Shown here: in pieces, positions 37,772 through 46,660 of the stretch
How positions within the stretch are numbered: the first letter of the stretch is position 1
Layout: each line of letters opens with the position of its first letter
Origin: an uncultured Chloroflexota bacterium
Lineage (GTDB): Bacteria > Chloroflexota > Dehalococcoidia > Lucifugimonadales > UBA1127
Reading direction: 5' to 3'
Length of the DNA: 64,000 nucleotides
Assembly: GCA_913045315.1 (NCBI GenBank)
Contig: CAJWQJ010000005.1
Span: 34,019 to 98,018, forward strand
The notes under the pieces: generated by a model
Databases searched by the model: none
Told to the model about the DNA's origin: nothing
Seen by the model: the letters and a program-made list of their open reading frames with translations, nothing else
Translations under genes and position numbers: made by a program

Positions 37772-37815
37772 TCATCGAGTGGTTCAGGGTGAATTCACCC
37801 TGAACCACTCGATGA
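37772..37815. repeat. Perfect 44-bp palindrome between the two glnA genes
   Basis: TCATCGAGTGGTTCAGGGTGAA and its exact reverse complement are joined with no spacer, giving a 44-bp perfect palindrome centred on GAATTC. It abuts the stop codon of the longer glnA (37816). It is far more GC-rich than the surrounding spacer. No U-tract follows on the minus strand. A transcript would form a 20-bp-class hairpin that could end transcription or protect the 3' end of the glnA mRNA. Confidence 0.9.
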
Positions 37816-39261
37816 TTAAGAATCAAATGATAAGTAATATTCATATGGGTGAGGTCTCAATCGGACTGGGTCGACATCATTTTCACGTTTGAAATCAATC
37901 CATGCTCTTATTGCACTCTCGGTAAAAACTCCGCCTTTCAACAAGAATTCATGATCAGCTTCTAGTGCATTCAATGCTTCCTCTAAGCTACTTGGGACCT
38001 GAGGTAGTTTAGCAACTTCACTTGCAGGTAATTCAAATAAGTCTGCCTCAAGTGGTTCACCTGGATCATATCCATTATCAATTCCATCTAGCCCAGCCAT
38101 TAACATAGCTGCAAAAGTCAAGTAAGGATTACATGTAGGATCAGCAGACCTGAATTCGACTCTTTTAGCTTTTGGATTTTGGAAATACATTGGAATCCTG
38201 CATGCAGCTGATCTATTTCTAGCTGATAACGCCAAAATTGTTGGTGCCTCGAATCCAGGAGTGAGTCTTTTATAAGAATTAGTTGTCGGAGCAGCTAAAG
38301 CCATAAGGGCTTTACCATGCTTAATGAGACCACCAATGTAGTTTAAAGCCATCTTAGACATTCCTGCATACTCACTACCAGCAAAAAGAGGAACTCCATC
38401 TTTCCATATTGATTGATGAGTATGCATTCCAGTTCCGTTATCATTAAATAACGGTTTCGGCATAAATGTTGCAACCTTGCCATATTTCCTTGCAACATTT
38501 TTTACAACATACTTATACAACATCACTCGATCAGCAGTGGTTAAAAGAGTATCAAACACTATATCTATCTCAGCTTGTCCACCAGTAGCAACTTCATGGT
38601 GATGCTTTTCAACGGGAATTCCGAAAACATCAACTAGTGTTCTAACCATCTCAGAACGAATTTCTTGCTGGGTATCAACAGGAGGAACAGGGAAATATCC
38701 TTCTTTATGCCGTGGTCTCATGCCTTTATTTAGGGTAATCCCATCAAGCATTGTTTCATCTCCAGAGTTCCAGATACCCTCATCGGAATCAACTGAATGA
38801 AAGCTATGATTGGCACCGTAAGAAAATCTTACAGAATCAAAAATAAAAAACTCAACTTCTGGGCCCCAAAATGAATTGTCTCCTAATCCAGTTGACTTGA
38901 GATATGCTTCAGCTTTTTTGGCAATATTTCTTGGGTCTTTTTCATAGTTCTCACCACTTAATGGATCCCGAATATCAGCAATGACGGTGAGTTGACCAGA
39001 TTCAAAAGGATCTACATTCACTGTGGTTATATCTGGAACCAAAAGCATATCCGATTCCTCAATACTCTGAAATCCACGTATTGAAGAACCATCAAAACCT
39101 GTACCTTTATCAAACAAGTCATCATTGACCTCACTTGTAGGAACTGAAACATGTTGCCATGTTCCTGGTAGGTCAGTGAACTTAATATCTAGGATGTCAC
39201 ATGAATTTGATTCCATATACTTAACGACATCGGATGCATTTTTAAACTGAGGCTGAGTCAT
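37816..39261 (-). CDS. glnA: Glutamine synthetase type I, long (481-aa) form without adenylylation Tyr
   Basis: Glutamine synthetase of 481 aa, closest in layout to GSI-beta. Blocks are FTDLPGTWQHVSVP, GTGFDGSSIRGFQSIEESDM, WGPEVEFFIFD, KPLFNDNGTGMHTHQS and NSYKRLTPGFEAPT. The long insert and tail match GSI-beta (ADLFELPASEVAKLPQVPSSLEEAL). In E. coli that region is NLYDLPPEE, whose Tyr is adenylylated; here the codon is TTT, Phe at residue 409. Control by GlnE should therefore be impossible. AGGAG precedes ATG. A four-copy, 11-bp-phased repeat sits upstream. Confidence 0.94.
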   Translation of the reverse strand: MTQPQFKNASDVVKYMESNSCDILDIKFTDLPGTWQHVSVPTSEVNDDLFDKGTGFDGSSIRGFQSIEESDMLLVPDITTVNVDPFESGQLTVIADIRDPLSGENYEKDPRNIAKKAEAYLKSTGLGDNSFWGPEVEFFIFDSVRFSYGANHSFHSVDSDEGIWNSGDETMLDGITLNKGMRPRHKEGYFPVPPVDTQQEIRSEMVRTLVDVFGIPVEKHHHEVATGGQAEIDIVFDTLLTTADRVMLYKYVVKNVARKYGKVATFMPKPLFNDNGTGMHTHQSIWKDGVPLFAGSEYAGMSKMALNYIGGLIKHGKALMALAAPTTNSYKRLTPGFEAPTILALSARNRSAACRIPMYFQNPKAKRVEFRSADPTCNPYLTFAAMLMAGLDGIDNGYDPGEPLEADLFELPASEVAKLPQVPSSLEEALNALEADHEFLLKGGVFTESAIRAWIDFKRENDVDPVRLRPHPYEYYLSFDS

Positions 39262-39307
39262 AACTATCTCCTATTAATAATATATTGGACAATTGTTGAT
39301 TAATTGT

Positions 39308-39345
39308 ATTACCAGTTCGTTACTAGGTTGTTACAATTTTGTTAA
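39308..39345 (-). promoter_or_regulatory. Four 11-bp-phased repeats upstream of glnA (GlnR/OmpR-like operator)
   Basis: On the plus strand ATTAC (39308), GTTAC (39319), GTTAC (39330) and GTTAA (39341) start exactly 11 bp apart. In the glnA direction this reads TTAAC-n6-GTAAC-n6-GTAAC-n6-GTAAT. Same-face direct repeats of 5 bp plus 6-bp gaps are the layout of OmpR-family sites, and the actinobacterial GlnR box (GTnAC-n6-GnAAC) is very similar. The array ends 47 bp before the glnA ATG. The gene on the other side (SMP-30) may also be affected. Confidence 0.55.
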
Positions 39346-39424
39346 GATTAGATGATTTTTACCCTAAAAGATATAATGCCATTAAAATTATGACCAAAAG
39401 TATTAGATTAATAAGGAGAATTCA

Positions 39425-40276
39425 ATGGTTACAGGTAATCCAATAACATTAATTGAAAATCTTGTATTCCCAGAAGACCCAAGATGGGCATTTGATCGAC
39501 TGTGGTTCTCAGACATCCATGGGTTCAAAGTGATAGCAGTAGATGTAGATGGCAATTCAGAAATTATAGCTCATGTAGAGTCTAGACCGTCAGGGTTAGG
39601 GTGGACTACCGAAAATGAATTACTAATTGTATCAATGGAAGACTCAAAACTTCTTAAAAAAACAAATACTAACTTAGAAACTGTAGCTGAACTTGCTACG
39701 CATGGTGCTTTCTATTCTAACGATATGGTTGTTGACAAACATGGTCGTGCCTACATTGGTCATTTTGGATTCGATTTATATGGAAATGGAGAACGATCAA
39801 CCTCTACATTATTATGTGTAGAGTCAAATGGTGAAGTTTCAATTGCTGCAACTGATCTAGGATTTCCAAATGGTGTTGTTATTACACCCAATGATAAAAA
39901 TCTCATAATTGCTGAAACCCATAATCAAAGGATTACTATATTCGACAAATTAGATAACGGAACTCTGACGAATAGAAAGATTTGGGCTCAACTTGAAGGT
40001 ATTTTCCCTGATGGAATATGTCTTGATATTGAGGGGTGTATCTGGATAGCATCCCCTAGAGAACCCAGTGGTTGTTATAGGGTTTCCCAATCTGGCGAAG
40101 TATTAGAATTCATTAGTTCATTGGATATGTCAGCATTTGCATGTATGCTCGGAGGAAAGGATAGGAAAACTCTCTTTATGTGCGAAGCTAGTGGTTCCAG
40201 GCCTGGAACAATATCTGAGGGTAATGGACGCATACGGATGATAGATGTCAACGTTCCAGGGACTGGACTTCCTTGA
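39425..40276 (+). CDS. SMP-30/gluconolactonase-family protein
   Basis: Six-bladed beta-propeller hydrolase family that opens sugar lactones and other cyclic esters. Typical blocks are FPEDPRWAFDRLWFSDIHG at the N-terminus, GFPNGVVITPNDKNLIIAET at about residue 145 and FPDGICLDIEGCIWIAS at about 195. These supply the metal-binding Glu, Asn and Asp. Length is 283 aa. AAGGAG lies upstream of ATG. It is divergent from glnA and about 110 bp before the aminotransferase gene. Substrate unknown. Confidence 0.85.
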   Translation: MVTGNPITLIENLVFPEDPRWAFDRLWFSDIHGFKVIAVDVDGNSEIIAHVESRPSGLGWTTENELLIVSMEDSKLLKKTNTNLETVAELATHGAFYSNDMVVDKHGRAYIGHFGFDLYGNGERSTSTLLCVESNGEVSIAATDLGFPNGVVITPNDKNLIIAETHNQRITIFDKLDNGTLTNRKIWAQLEGIFPDGICLDIEGCIWIASPREPSGCYRVSQSGEVLEFISSLDMSAFACMLGGKDRKTLFMCEASGSRPGTISEGNGRIRMIDVNVPGTGLP

Positions 40277-40387
40277 CTAAGACCCTTACAGATGTCTATG
40301 CTTTTAATATAAATAATTAAGTTAAATTAACCTGTTGGATTTTTTTAATTGGTATGAATTACACATTACTATCAGAAAGGTAAAACG

Positions 40388-41575
40388 ATGCCAAATGGCC
40401 CTGTAGGAGAATTAATTCCACCCAGACGAGTATTGCTCGGACCTGGTCCTAGTGATGTAAATCCAAGAGTGTTAAGAGCAATGGCAACTCCGGTACTGGG
40501 ATATCTTGATCCTGATTTTATTGAGTTAATGGATGGAGTAGCTAATATGCTCAGGGATATCTTTGGAACAGAAAATGGATTTACTTTGCCAGTTTCTGGA
40601 ACTGGTTCAGCAGGAATGGAAGCGGGATTAGCCAATCTCCTCGAGCCTGGTGATGTTGCTGTAATAGGAGAAAACGGTTTCTTTGGTGCTCGTCTAGTTG
40701 AAATTGCAAAAAGACAAGGGGCTACAGTAGATGTAGTAAGTGCTGATTGGGGCAAACCGATTGATCCAAATGAAATTGAAAATGCACTTAAAAGAAATGA
40801 AAAAGTAAAACTAGTAGCAGTTGTCCATGCTGAAACTTCTACTGGTGTATTGCAACCTCTTGAAGAAATAGCAGCAATTACGAAACAATACAACGCTCTA
40901 TTGCTCGTTGATGCAGTAACTTCCTTAGGTGGAACACCAGTAAATATGGATAAGATCGGTATCGATTTTTGTTACAGTGGAACACAAAAATGTTTAGGTG
41001 CTCCACCTGGACTGTCTCCAGTTGCAATAAGCGAAAAAGCCCTTGAGGTAATTGAAAATAGAACTACGACTCCTCGAACATGGTACCTCGATCTGGGATT
41101 ATTAAGAAAATATTGGGCTGGAGGAACAAGGGTATATCACCATACACCTCCAATGAGTATGATATATGCACTTCGAGAAGCACTAAGAGTCGTACTTGAA
41201 GATGGATTAGAGAATAGATACGCACGACATGAGAAAAATGCATTAGCTTTACGTGCAGGCCTTAGAAACATGGGACTCAATTTACTAGTGCCAGATGAAT
41301 ATTGCTTGTATCAACTTACTACTATTGAAATTCCCGAAGGAATCAATGATCAAACTCTTAGAACAAGTTTACGTGAAGATTATGGAATTGAAATCGGAGG
41401 GGGATTAGGACAATTTGCCGGTAAAGCATGGCGGATAGGGTTAATGGGAGAGTCATCTACTCAATCGAATGTTTTAATGGTTCTTTCTTCCTTGGAAAAA
41501 CTACTTACAAATTCAGGCTTCGAAGTAGGTTCAGGTTCAGGGGTAAAAGCTGCTACAGAAATTTTCAACACTTGA
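40388..41575 (+). CDS. Class V aminotransferase (serine-glyoxylate / alanine-glyoxylate type)
   Basis: PLP enzyme moving an amino group between serine or alanine and glyoxylate or pyruvate. It starts with LLGPGPSDVNPRVLRAMATPVLGYLDPDF, a hallmark of this family. The PLP-binding Lys is in YSGTQKCLGAPPGLSPVAIS (about residue 200). The preceding LLVDAVTSLGGTPV carries the cofactor Asp. Length is 395 aa. AGAAAGG is upstream of ATG. The stop abuts the convergent small gene exactly. Donor/acceptor preference is not determined. Confidence 0.9.
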   Translation: MPNGPVGELIPPRRVLLGPGPSDVNPRVLRAMATPVLGYLDPDFIELMDGVANMLRDIFGTENGFTLPVSGTGSAGMEAGLANLLEPGDVAVIGENGFFGARLVEIAKRQGATVDVVSADWGKPIDPNEIENALKRNEKVKLVAVVHAETSTGVLQPLEEIAAITKQYNALLLVDAVTSLGGTPVNMDKIGIDFCYSGTQKCLGAPPGLSPVAISEKALEVIENRTTTPRTWYLDLGLLRKYWAGGTRVYHHTPPMSMIYALREALRVVLEDGLENRYARHEKNALALRAGLRNMGLNLLVPDEYCLYQLTTIEIPEGINDQTLRTSLREDYGIEIGGGLGQFAGKAWRIGLMGESSTQSNVLMVLSSLEKLLTNSGFEVGSGSGVKAATEIFNT

Positions 41576-41932
41576 TTAGGTAAATCTTTTAAAAAACTTT
41601 TTCCACCAAGAAAGATTGAGTTCATTGAATTTCGTAATACCTTCTTGTGATATAAAAACCCTATAGGCCCCAACAGGGGGTTTCTCATACATAGTGATCC
41701 ATCCACGCTCTTGAATTTCTGATAATAATTTAATTATCCTTCCTCTTTTTTGAGTTGCATATGTAGATAGTTCCATTTCGGATGGTTCAATTAATCCTGC
41801 TTCAAAAGCCAAGTCTCTTTCATCAAGGCCCTCCATATCAATATTTCTTCGAAATCCATCGGAAAAAGCATTCCCCAATGCTAGAAGTAATGCTCGAATT
41901 TGCTCATCAGTTCGTTTATCTAAATCAACCAA
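41576..41932 (-). CDS. Small hypothetical protein, possible winged-helix
   Basis: I do not recognise this 118-aa protein. It has a helical N-terminal half and a segment (about 62-108) that reads like a winged helix: RGRIIKLLSEIQERGWI, then VGAYRVFISQEGITKF. The C-terminus is basic (WWKKFFKRFT). The start is a TTG with GGTGG just upstream. It is the last gene of a unit after hemW (30-bp gap). A DNA- or RNA-binding role is only a guess. Confidence 0.6.
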   Translation of the reverse strand: MVDLDKRTDEQIRALLLALGNAFSDGFRRNIDMEGLDERDLAFEAGLIEPSEMELSTYATQKRGRIIKLLSEIQERGWITMYEKPPVGAYRVFISQEGITKFNELNLSWWKKFFKRFT

Positions 41933-41962
41933 AATCCACCAACTAATTTATTGAAATAATTT

Positions 41963-43219
41963 TTATACAAATTTAAGGAAAACTTCATTACCCAACAATC
42001 GACCTTTTTCAGTTAAGCGAAGAATCGAATCTTCATTTAATTTATATACTTCAAGTAAATCAAGTTCTTTTAAATTTGAAATTTCATTACCATATATTTC
42101 ATCTAAATTTAAACCAAACCTTTGACGAAACTCACTATAATAAATTCCTTCGGTGAGACGAAGACCAAGAATCATTGTATCGCTCATTTGCATCTGTTTG
42201 TCATTCAATTCAAAATCTTTAATTACTCCTAAAATTTGATCTCGGAAATTAGTTAAATCATCAGCATCTGAATAATTATTATCTTCAATATTTTTTATCG
42301 AATTAATATATTTGACTGGTGAACTAACATTTTCATATCGTAACCCAGGCAAATGAGAATGTGCTCCAGCTCCAAATCCCAAATATATATTATTTTTCCA
42401 ATAACATAAATTATGAAGGCTTTGCTTGCCTTTCTTCGCCCAATTGGAAATTTCATAATTCAAATATCCTGCAGAATTCAATTTCTCACACAATAAACGA
42501 TACATATCTGCTGCAAGATCATCGTCTGGTTTTTTCCGAACACCTATCTCAACCTGATGCCTTAAAAAAGTTCCGGGTTCAAGTGTTAGGCAATATCCAG
42601 AAACATGCTCAGGATTTAAATCTATTATTTTATTAACTGTATTCTCCCAAATGTTAATTTTCTGATAAGGCAATCCATAGATAAGATCCAGATTAATGTT
42701 GTTAAGCCCTGCATTACGAATTACTTCATAAGCAGTTATTACATCCTTAGAGTTGTGTCTTCTTCCTAGTAATTTGAGAAATCTATCATCTAAACTTTGA
42801 ACACCCATACTTACACGATTAATCCCGGAATCCATTAATTCATAAATCTTATTGAAGGTAACATCATCAGGGTTTATTTCAGCGGTTATCTCGGCACTTT
42901 CATCTAGCATAAACGATTGCGAAATAGTTTTTAATAACAATGATATATCATTTGCTTTTATATATGATGGGGTTCCGCCACCAAAAAATACCGTTTTGAC
43001 CTTTGGATTTTTAACAATTTTTGACCAGACATAAATTTCTTTCTGTAAAGATTCAACATATTCATCAATCATTGATTCGATTCCTGAATATGTGTTGAAA
43101 TCACAGTAATAACATTTGCTTTTACAAAATGGAATGTGCAAATAAATGCTAAATTCTTTATCGATAGTTTCAGTATTAATTAAGTCAAAACTTGGGAATT
43201 TTTTAATCACAGACACCAC
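41963..43219 (-). CDS. hemW: HemW-like radical SAM protein (HemN family)
   Basis: Radical SAM protein related to oxygen-independent coproporphyrinogen oxidase. HemW members bind heme and act as heme chaperones. The cluster motif is CKSKCYYC in LHIPFCKSKCYYCDFNTY, preceded by the short N-terminus typical of HemW. FFGGGTPSYI and RVSMGVQSLDDRFLKLLGRRH follow. Length is 418 aa, with the HemN_C winged tail (TEGIYYSEFRQRFG). I assign HemW rather than HemN because the N-terminal extension with the extra HemN Cys is missing. GTG start, with AGGAA upstream and 8 bp after ychF. Confidence 0.85.
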   Translation of the reverse strand: MVSVIKKFPSFDLINTETIDKEFSIYLHIPFCKSKCYYCDFNTYSGIESMIDEYVESLQKEIYVWSKIVKNPKVKTVFFGGGTPSYIKANDISLLLKTISQSFMLDESAEITAEINPDDVTFNKIYELMDSGINRVSMGVQSLDDRFLKLLGRRHNSKDVITAYEVIRNAGLNNINLDLIYGLPYQKINIWENTVNKIIDLNPEHVSGYCLTLEPGTFLRHQVEIGVRKKPDDDLAADMYRLLCEKLNSAGYLNYEISNWAKKGKQSLHNLCYWKNNIYLGFGAGAHSHLPGLRYENVSSPVKYINSIKNIEDNNYSDADDLTNFRDQILGVIKDFELNDKQMQMSDTMILGLRLTEGIYYSEFRQRFGLNLDEIYGNEISNLKELDLLEVYKLNEDSILRLTEKGRLLGNEVFLKFV

Positions 43220-43227
43220 CGTATTTC

Positions 43228-44292
43228 CTAGACATTAAAAAGAAAATTGATTATGTCTCCATCCTTAACAAGATAATCTTTCCCTTCCATGCGAAAAGTT
43301 CCATTTTTCTTTGCTTGATTCATAGTGCCTGCATCAAGAAAATCATCATATGAAATAACTTCCGCACGAATAAAGCCTCGTTCAATATCAGAATGAATTT
43401 TTCCCGCAGCTTTAGTTGAAAGTGAATTATATTCAACTGTCCAAGCTCGAACTTCATCTTCTCCTACAGTAAAAAAAGATATTAATCCCAATAAGTTAAA
43501 CGAAGCTTTGGCTACTCTGTCACTTCCAGTCTCATATATACCATATTCTTCCCTGAACATTTCTTCATCCTCACCTTCAAGCTGCGCCAATTCCATTTCA
43601 ATTTGCCCAGCTAAAGCTACAACTTCACGTTTATCTTGGGAAAAACGGTTTTTGAGATTTGTTTCAAGATCATCCATTTTTTGAGCCTGATCTTCTGAAA
43701 TATTGAAAACTAATAACATAGGTTTTGCAGTAAGTAAATTATAATTCGATACCAATAATTTCTCAGATTCAGAAAGTGCAACATCTCGAATCGGAATTTC
43801 TTGTTCCAAATAGTTTCTAATCACCTTTAAACTTTCTTCTTCCTGATTAAGTCGCAATCGTTCTTCACTTCGGGCACCTTTTAACATATCTGTTACACGT
43901 GTAGCCCGCCGATCTAATATTCCAATATCAATAGTCATCAATTCCAGATCTAAAGTGGCAACATCTGACTCGGAAGAGGAAATAGCTTCTTCATCAAAAT
44001 AGCGAACAACATGAAGTAAAGCATCTGCTCCTTGAATAGCATTGATAACTTCACCCGCAACACCAGAGCCTTGCTTGGTAATATCACCAATAGAAGGAGT
44101 ATCGACATACTTTACCTCAGCAGGAATAGTTTTACGTGGATTATAAATAGTAGTTAATTTTTCAATCCTAATATCAGGAACTTTTGCCATGCCAACTGAA
44201 AGGCCACGATTGCCTAGATTAAAAACTCTTGTAAGAGCACTAAAAATAGTGCTTTTTCCTGATTGAGCAAGTCCTATGATCAAAGTATCCAT
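43228..44292 (-). CDS. ychF: YchF/OLA1-family ATPase
   Basis: Ribosome-associated P-loop NTPase of the Obg family that prefers ATP. The P-loop is GLAQSGKST (residues 7-15), followed by YVDTPSIG in place of the DxPG motif. The NKxD-like motif is degenerate (VFNISED), fitting YchF's ATP use. A coiled-coil insertion (about 115-170) and the C-terminal TGS-like domain (FFTVGEDEVRAWTVEY) complete the architecture. At 354 aa it is normal. It lies 12 bp after the kinase-propeller gene. Confidence 0.9.
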   Translation of the reverse strand: MDTLIIGLAQSGKSTIFSALTRVFNLGNRGLSVGMAKVPDIRIEKLTTIYNPRKTIPAEVKYVDTPSIGDITKQGSGVAGEVINAIQGADALLHVVRYFDEEAISSSESDVATLDLELMTIDIGILDRRATRVTDMLKGARSEERLRLNQEEESLKVIRNYLEQEIPIRDVALSESEKLLVSNYNLLTAKPMLLVFNISEDQAQKMDDLETNLKNRFSQDKREVVALAGQIEMELAQLEGEDEEMFREEYGIYETGSDRVAKASFNLLGLISFFTVGEDEVRAWTVEYNSLSTKAAGKIHSDIERGFIRAEVISYDDFLDAGTMNQAKKNGTFRMEGKDYLVKDGDIINFLFNV

Positions 44293-44304
44293 AATTATCT
44301 TGTC

Positions 44305-46638
44305 TCAGCGAATTGCATATAATTTACCATCAGTAGAACTAACATATAGGAATCCGTTTGCCCATGTAGGTTTTGCTTTAATTCCTGCCTCGGTTTTAAC
44401 AGTCCATTCAATCTCACCACTGGTACGGTCCAAAGAATGCACTAAACCATCATTTGTTCCAATAAAAATCTGATCACCGACTGCAATTGGTGATGCAGAT
44501 ACACCAATACCCACTTCTGTTTGCCAAAGAGTTTTATCAGCCATCAAATCATGAGCATATGCATAACCGTTACTAGTTCCAAAATATACTTTATCTTCTT
44601 GTACTGAAAGGTCTGTCAGTCCAGTATCTGATCTCGCTACTCTTGATGACCAAGAAAATCCTTTTTGTACTGGGGGTTTATCTTCAAATCCCCACAAGTA
44701 AAATTGAAGTCTCCAAAATCTAGCTTTACGTTCAAAACGATATTCTTTCATACGTGTATTGATTGCAAGTAATTTACCATTTCCTAATCCAAGAAGAACA
44801 TTGTCATCTATCAATACAGGACCACTTATATTTTTCCCATAAGTGTTGTATGTAAGTCTTGCAGTTCCTGTCTTTGTATCAATAACATATACCCAAGCTC
44901 TACTGTTACTGAAAACTACGGTATCATTATTTACTACTGGGGTATTAGTAATCCAACCGTCAGATTCAAAATGCCATAGATAATCACCATTAACGGCATC
45001 AAGCGAAAACATCGATCCATTTCCAGTTCCAAAAAATACTGCTCCTTTAAATACCAAAGGTGAAGACATGATTGGATCTTCAGAATCAAATTCCCATATT
45101 AACTCACCGTTGCTAGTATTAATTGCTAGCATTCGACCATCACGCAATCCAACATAAGTAGTTTTATCAGTTATCGTTGGGGAAGAATCAATTGGTCCTG
45201 ATGTTTCAAATTCCCATATTTTATCACCTGTATATGGATCTAATGCTAATATTTTATCAGCACTAGTAGGAATTATAAGAATTCCATCCTTTATGGAACT
45301 AGAAGCTATTATGGGTTTACCAGTATCTTTAATCCATTCAATCTCTCCTTTAACCCTTGAAGAGCTTAATGAAGCAAATTGATCAGTATCAACTGAAGAC
45401 CAGTTTTCTAGATTTCTACCATGTAATGCCCAATCACCATATTGGGATACAGCTGTTAATACGCTGGTTGAGGCTATGGGAACTAGCGGAGGAGGTTTAA
45501 AAAATTCGGAGTAAGTACCCCATGATATTAATACTATAAATCCAAAGATCAAACTCCAACGTGTAAAACGATTCAGCTTTACGCTTCGAATAATACCTTT
45601 TTCTTTTCTCTCAGCACTTTCTACAGTAGTAAATCTTTCTTTCGTAAGTGGTGACCAGCAACCTCTACATAAAGTATCCATTGGAGTATTCTGTTGACCA
45701 CAATAGACACAAACATATTCAGAGAAATATTCTGCACTAATGTCACTCTCTTCTTTTTCAGCATTAGTATTCGAGGCAGAAGGGATTACGATATCTTTCA
45801 AGGATTCGATAAAAGCATTTGTAAAATCCCTACATGAAAAGAATCTTTCAGTTGGGCGTTTATTTAAAGCTTTCAAAAATACTGAATCCACTTCCGGGGT
45901 AAATTCTTTCCTGATTTCGCTAGGTAATTTAGGAAGGCTAATGCTCTTGTAGTACACAACACTTTCACGAGTTCCCAAAAATGGTAAAACTCCAAAAAGA
46001 AGTTGATAGGCTATTGAAGCTAATGCATACACATCACTACTTTTATCCAAAGATATTCTTTTACAGTGTTCAGAGGACGAATAATAAGGGTGGGGAACAT
46101 TAAGAGATGATTGCGTTAGTTCGTTAACATTTTGCGATAGCTCATACATGTAAAATCCTTCAATTTTCACAGTCTGAAAATCCTCAGAAACAAGGATATT
46201 TGATGGTTTTAAATTCCCATGCACTATATCTATTTCATGGATTGACTCTAACGCTTCTGTAGTTTTATTAACTATAGAAATAACATTTTCGATATTCAAG
46301 GGTAATTGCTTCCCTCTAATAATTTCGTCCAAACTTTTGAAATTCATATATGGATAAACTACCCATATCGAATTCTTGTCAGAACTGTAATCTATAGGAG
46401 CAAGTATTACATTTGAATTTGATTTTTTTATCGATTCTAGAAAGTTAAAGTAGTTTGAAATTAGTTCTGCATTATCTTCATTTATAAAATAGGGCCGCAA
46501 AAACTTGATAGCAACTTCACTTAAAGTCTGTTTATCATATGCCTTGTGAACATATGCGATTGCAGTGCCACCCAATAAATCGCCTACAATATATCTTTCA
46601 GAAATGATTCGATTATTGATGTTTAATTCATCTGTCAA
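44305..46638 (-). CDS. Membrane kinase-like protein with zinc ribbon and PQQ-type propeller, catalytic motifs degenerate
   Basis: A 777-aa receptor-like protein. Residues 15-280 have the Ser/Thr-kinase fold: a Gly-rich loop GDLLGGTAIAYV and VAIK with Lys45. Two key motifs are altered. HRD is HGN (residues 140-142, catalytic Asp to Asn), and DFG is EGF (160-162). A zinc ribbon follows (CVYCGQQ...CRGC, about 310-332), then one membrane span (about 362-382). The outer part repeats PQQ-like blades (KIWEFETSGPIDSSPTI and similar, at least six). It is probably a pseudokinase or atypical kinase sensing something outside the cell. Starts at TTG with AGGAA upstream; first gene of the ychF-hemW unit. 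Confidence 0.8.
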   Translation of the reverse strand: MTDELNINNRIISERYIVGDLLGGTAIAYVHKAYDKQTLSEVAIKFLRPYFINEDNAELISNYFNFLESIKKSNSNVILAPIDYSSDKNSIWVVYPYMNFKSLDEIIRGKQLPLNIENVISIVNKTTEALESIHEIDIVHGNLKPSNILVSEDFQTVKIEGFYMYELSQNVNELTQSSLNVPHPYYSSSEHCKRISLDKSSDVYALASIAYQLLFGVLPFLGTRESVVYYKSISLPKLPSEIRKEFTPEVDSVFLKALNKRPTERFFSCRDFTNAFIESLKDIVIPSASNTNAEKEESDISAEYFSEYVCVYCGQQNTPMDTLCRGCWSPLTKERFTTVESAERKEKGIIRSVKLNRFTRWSLIFGFIVLISWGTYSEFFKPPPLVPIASTSVLTAVSQYGDWALHGRNLENWSSVDTDQFASLSSSRVKGEIEWIKDTGKPIIASSSIKDGILIIPTSADKILALDPYTGDKIWEFETSGPIDSSPTITDKTTYVGLRDGRMLAINTSNGELIWEFDSEDPIMSSPLVFKGAVFFGTGNGSMFSLDAVNGDYLWHFESDGWITNTPVVNNDTVVFSNSRAWVYVIDTKTGTARLTYNTYGKNISGPVLIDDNVLLGLGNGKLLAINTRMKEYRFERKARFWRLQFYLWGFEDKPPVQKGFSWSSRVARSDTGLTDLSVQEDKVYFGTSNGYAYAHDLMADKTLWQTEVGIGVSASPIAVGDQIFIGTNDGLVHSLDRTSGEIEWTVKTEAGIKAKPTWANGFLYVSSTDGKLYAIR

Positions 46639-46660
46639 TTATTATTCCTAAAAGTTAATT

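Noticed and set aside
37772-37815. Simple intrinsic terminator
   Set aside because: No T-run follows on the strand of the glnA genes, so a rho-independent terminator is not well supported, although a hairpin effect remains possible.
39308-39345. CRISPR-like short repeat array
   Set aside because: Repeat unit is 5 bp with 6-bp gaps, far too short; no cas genes anywhere in the window.
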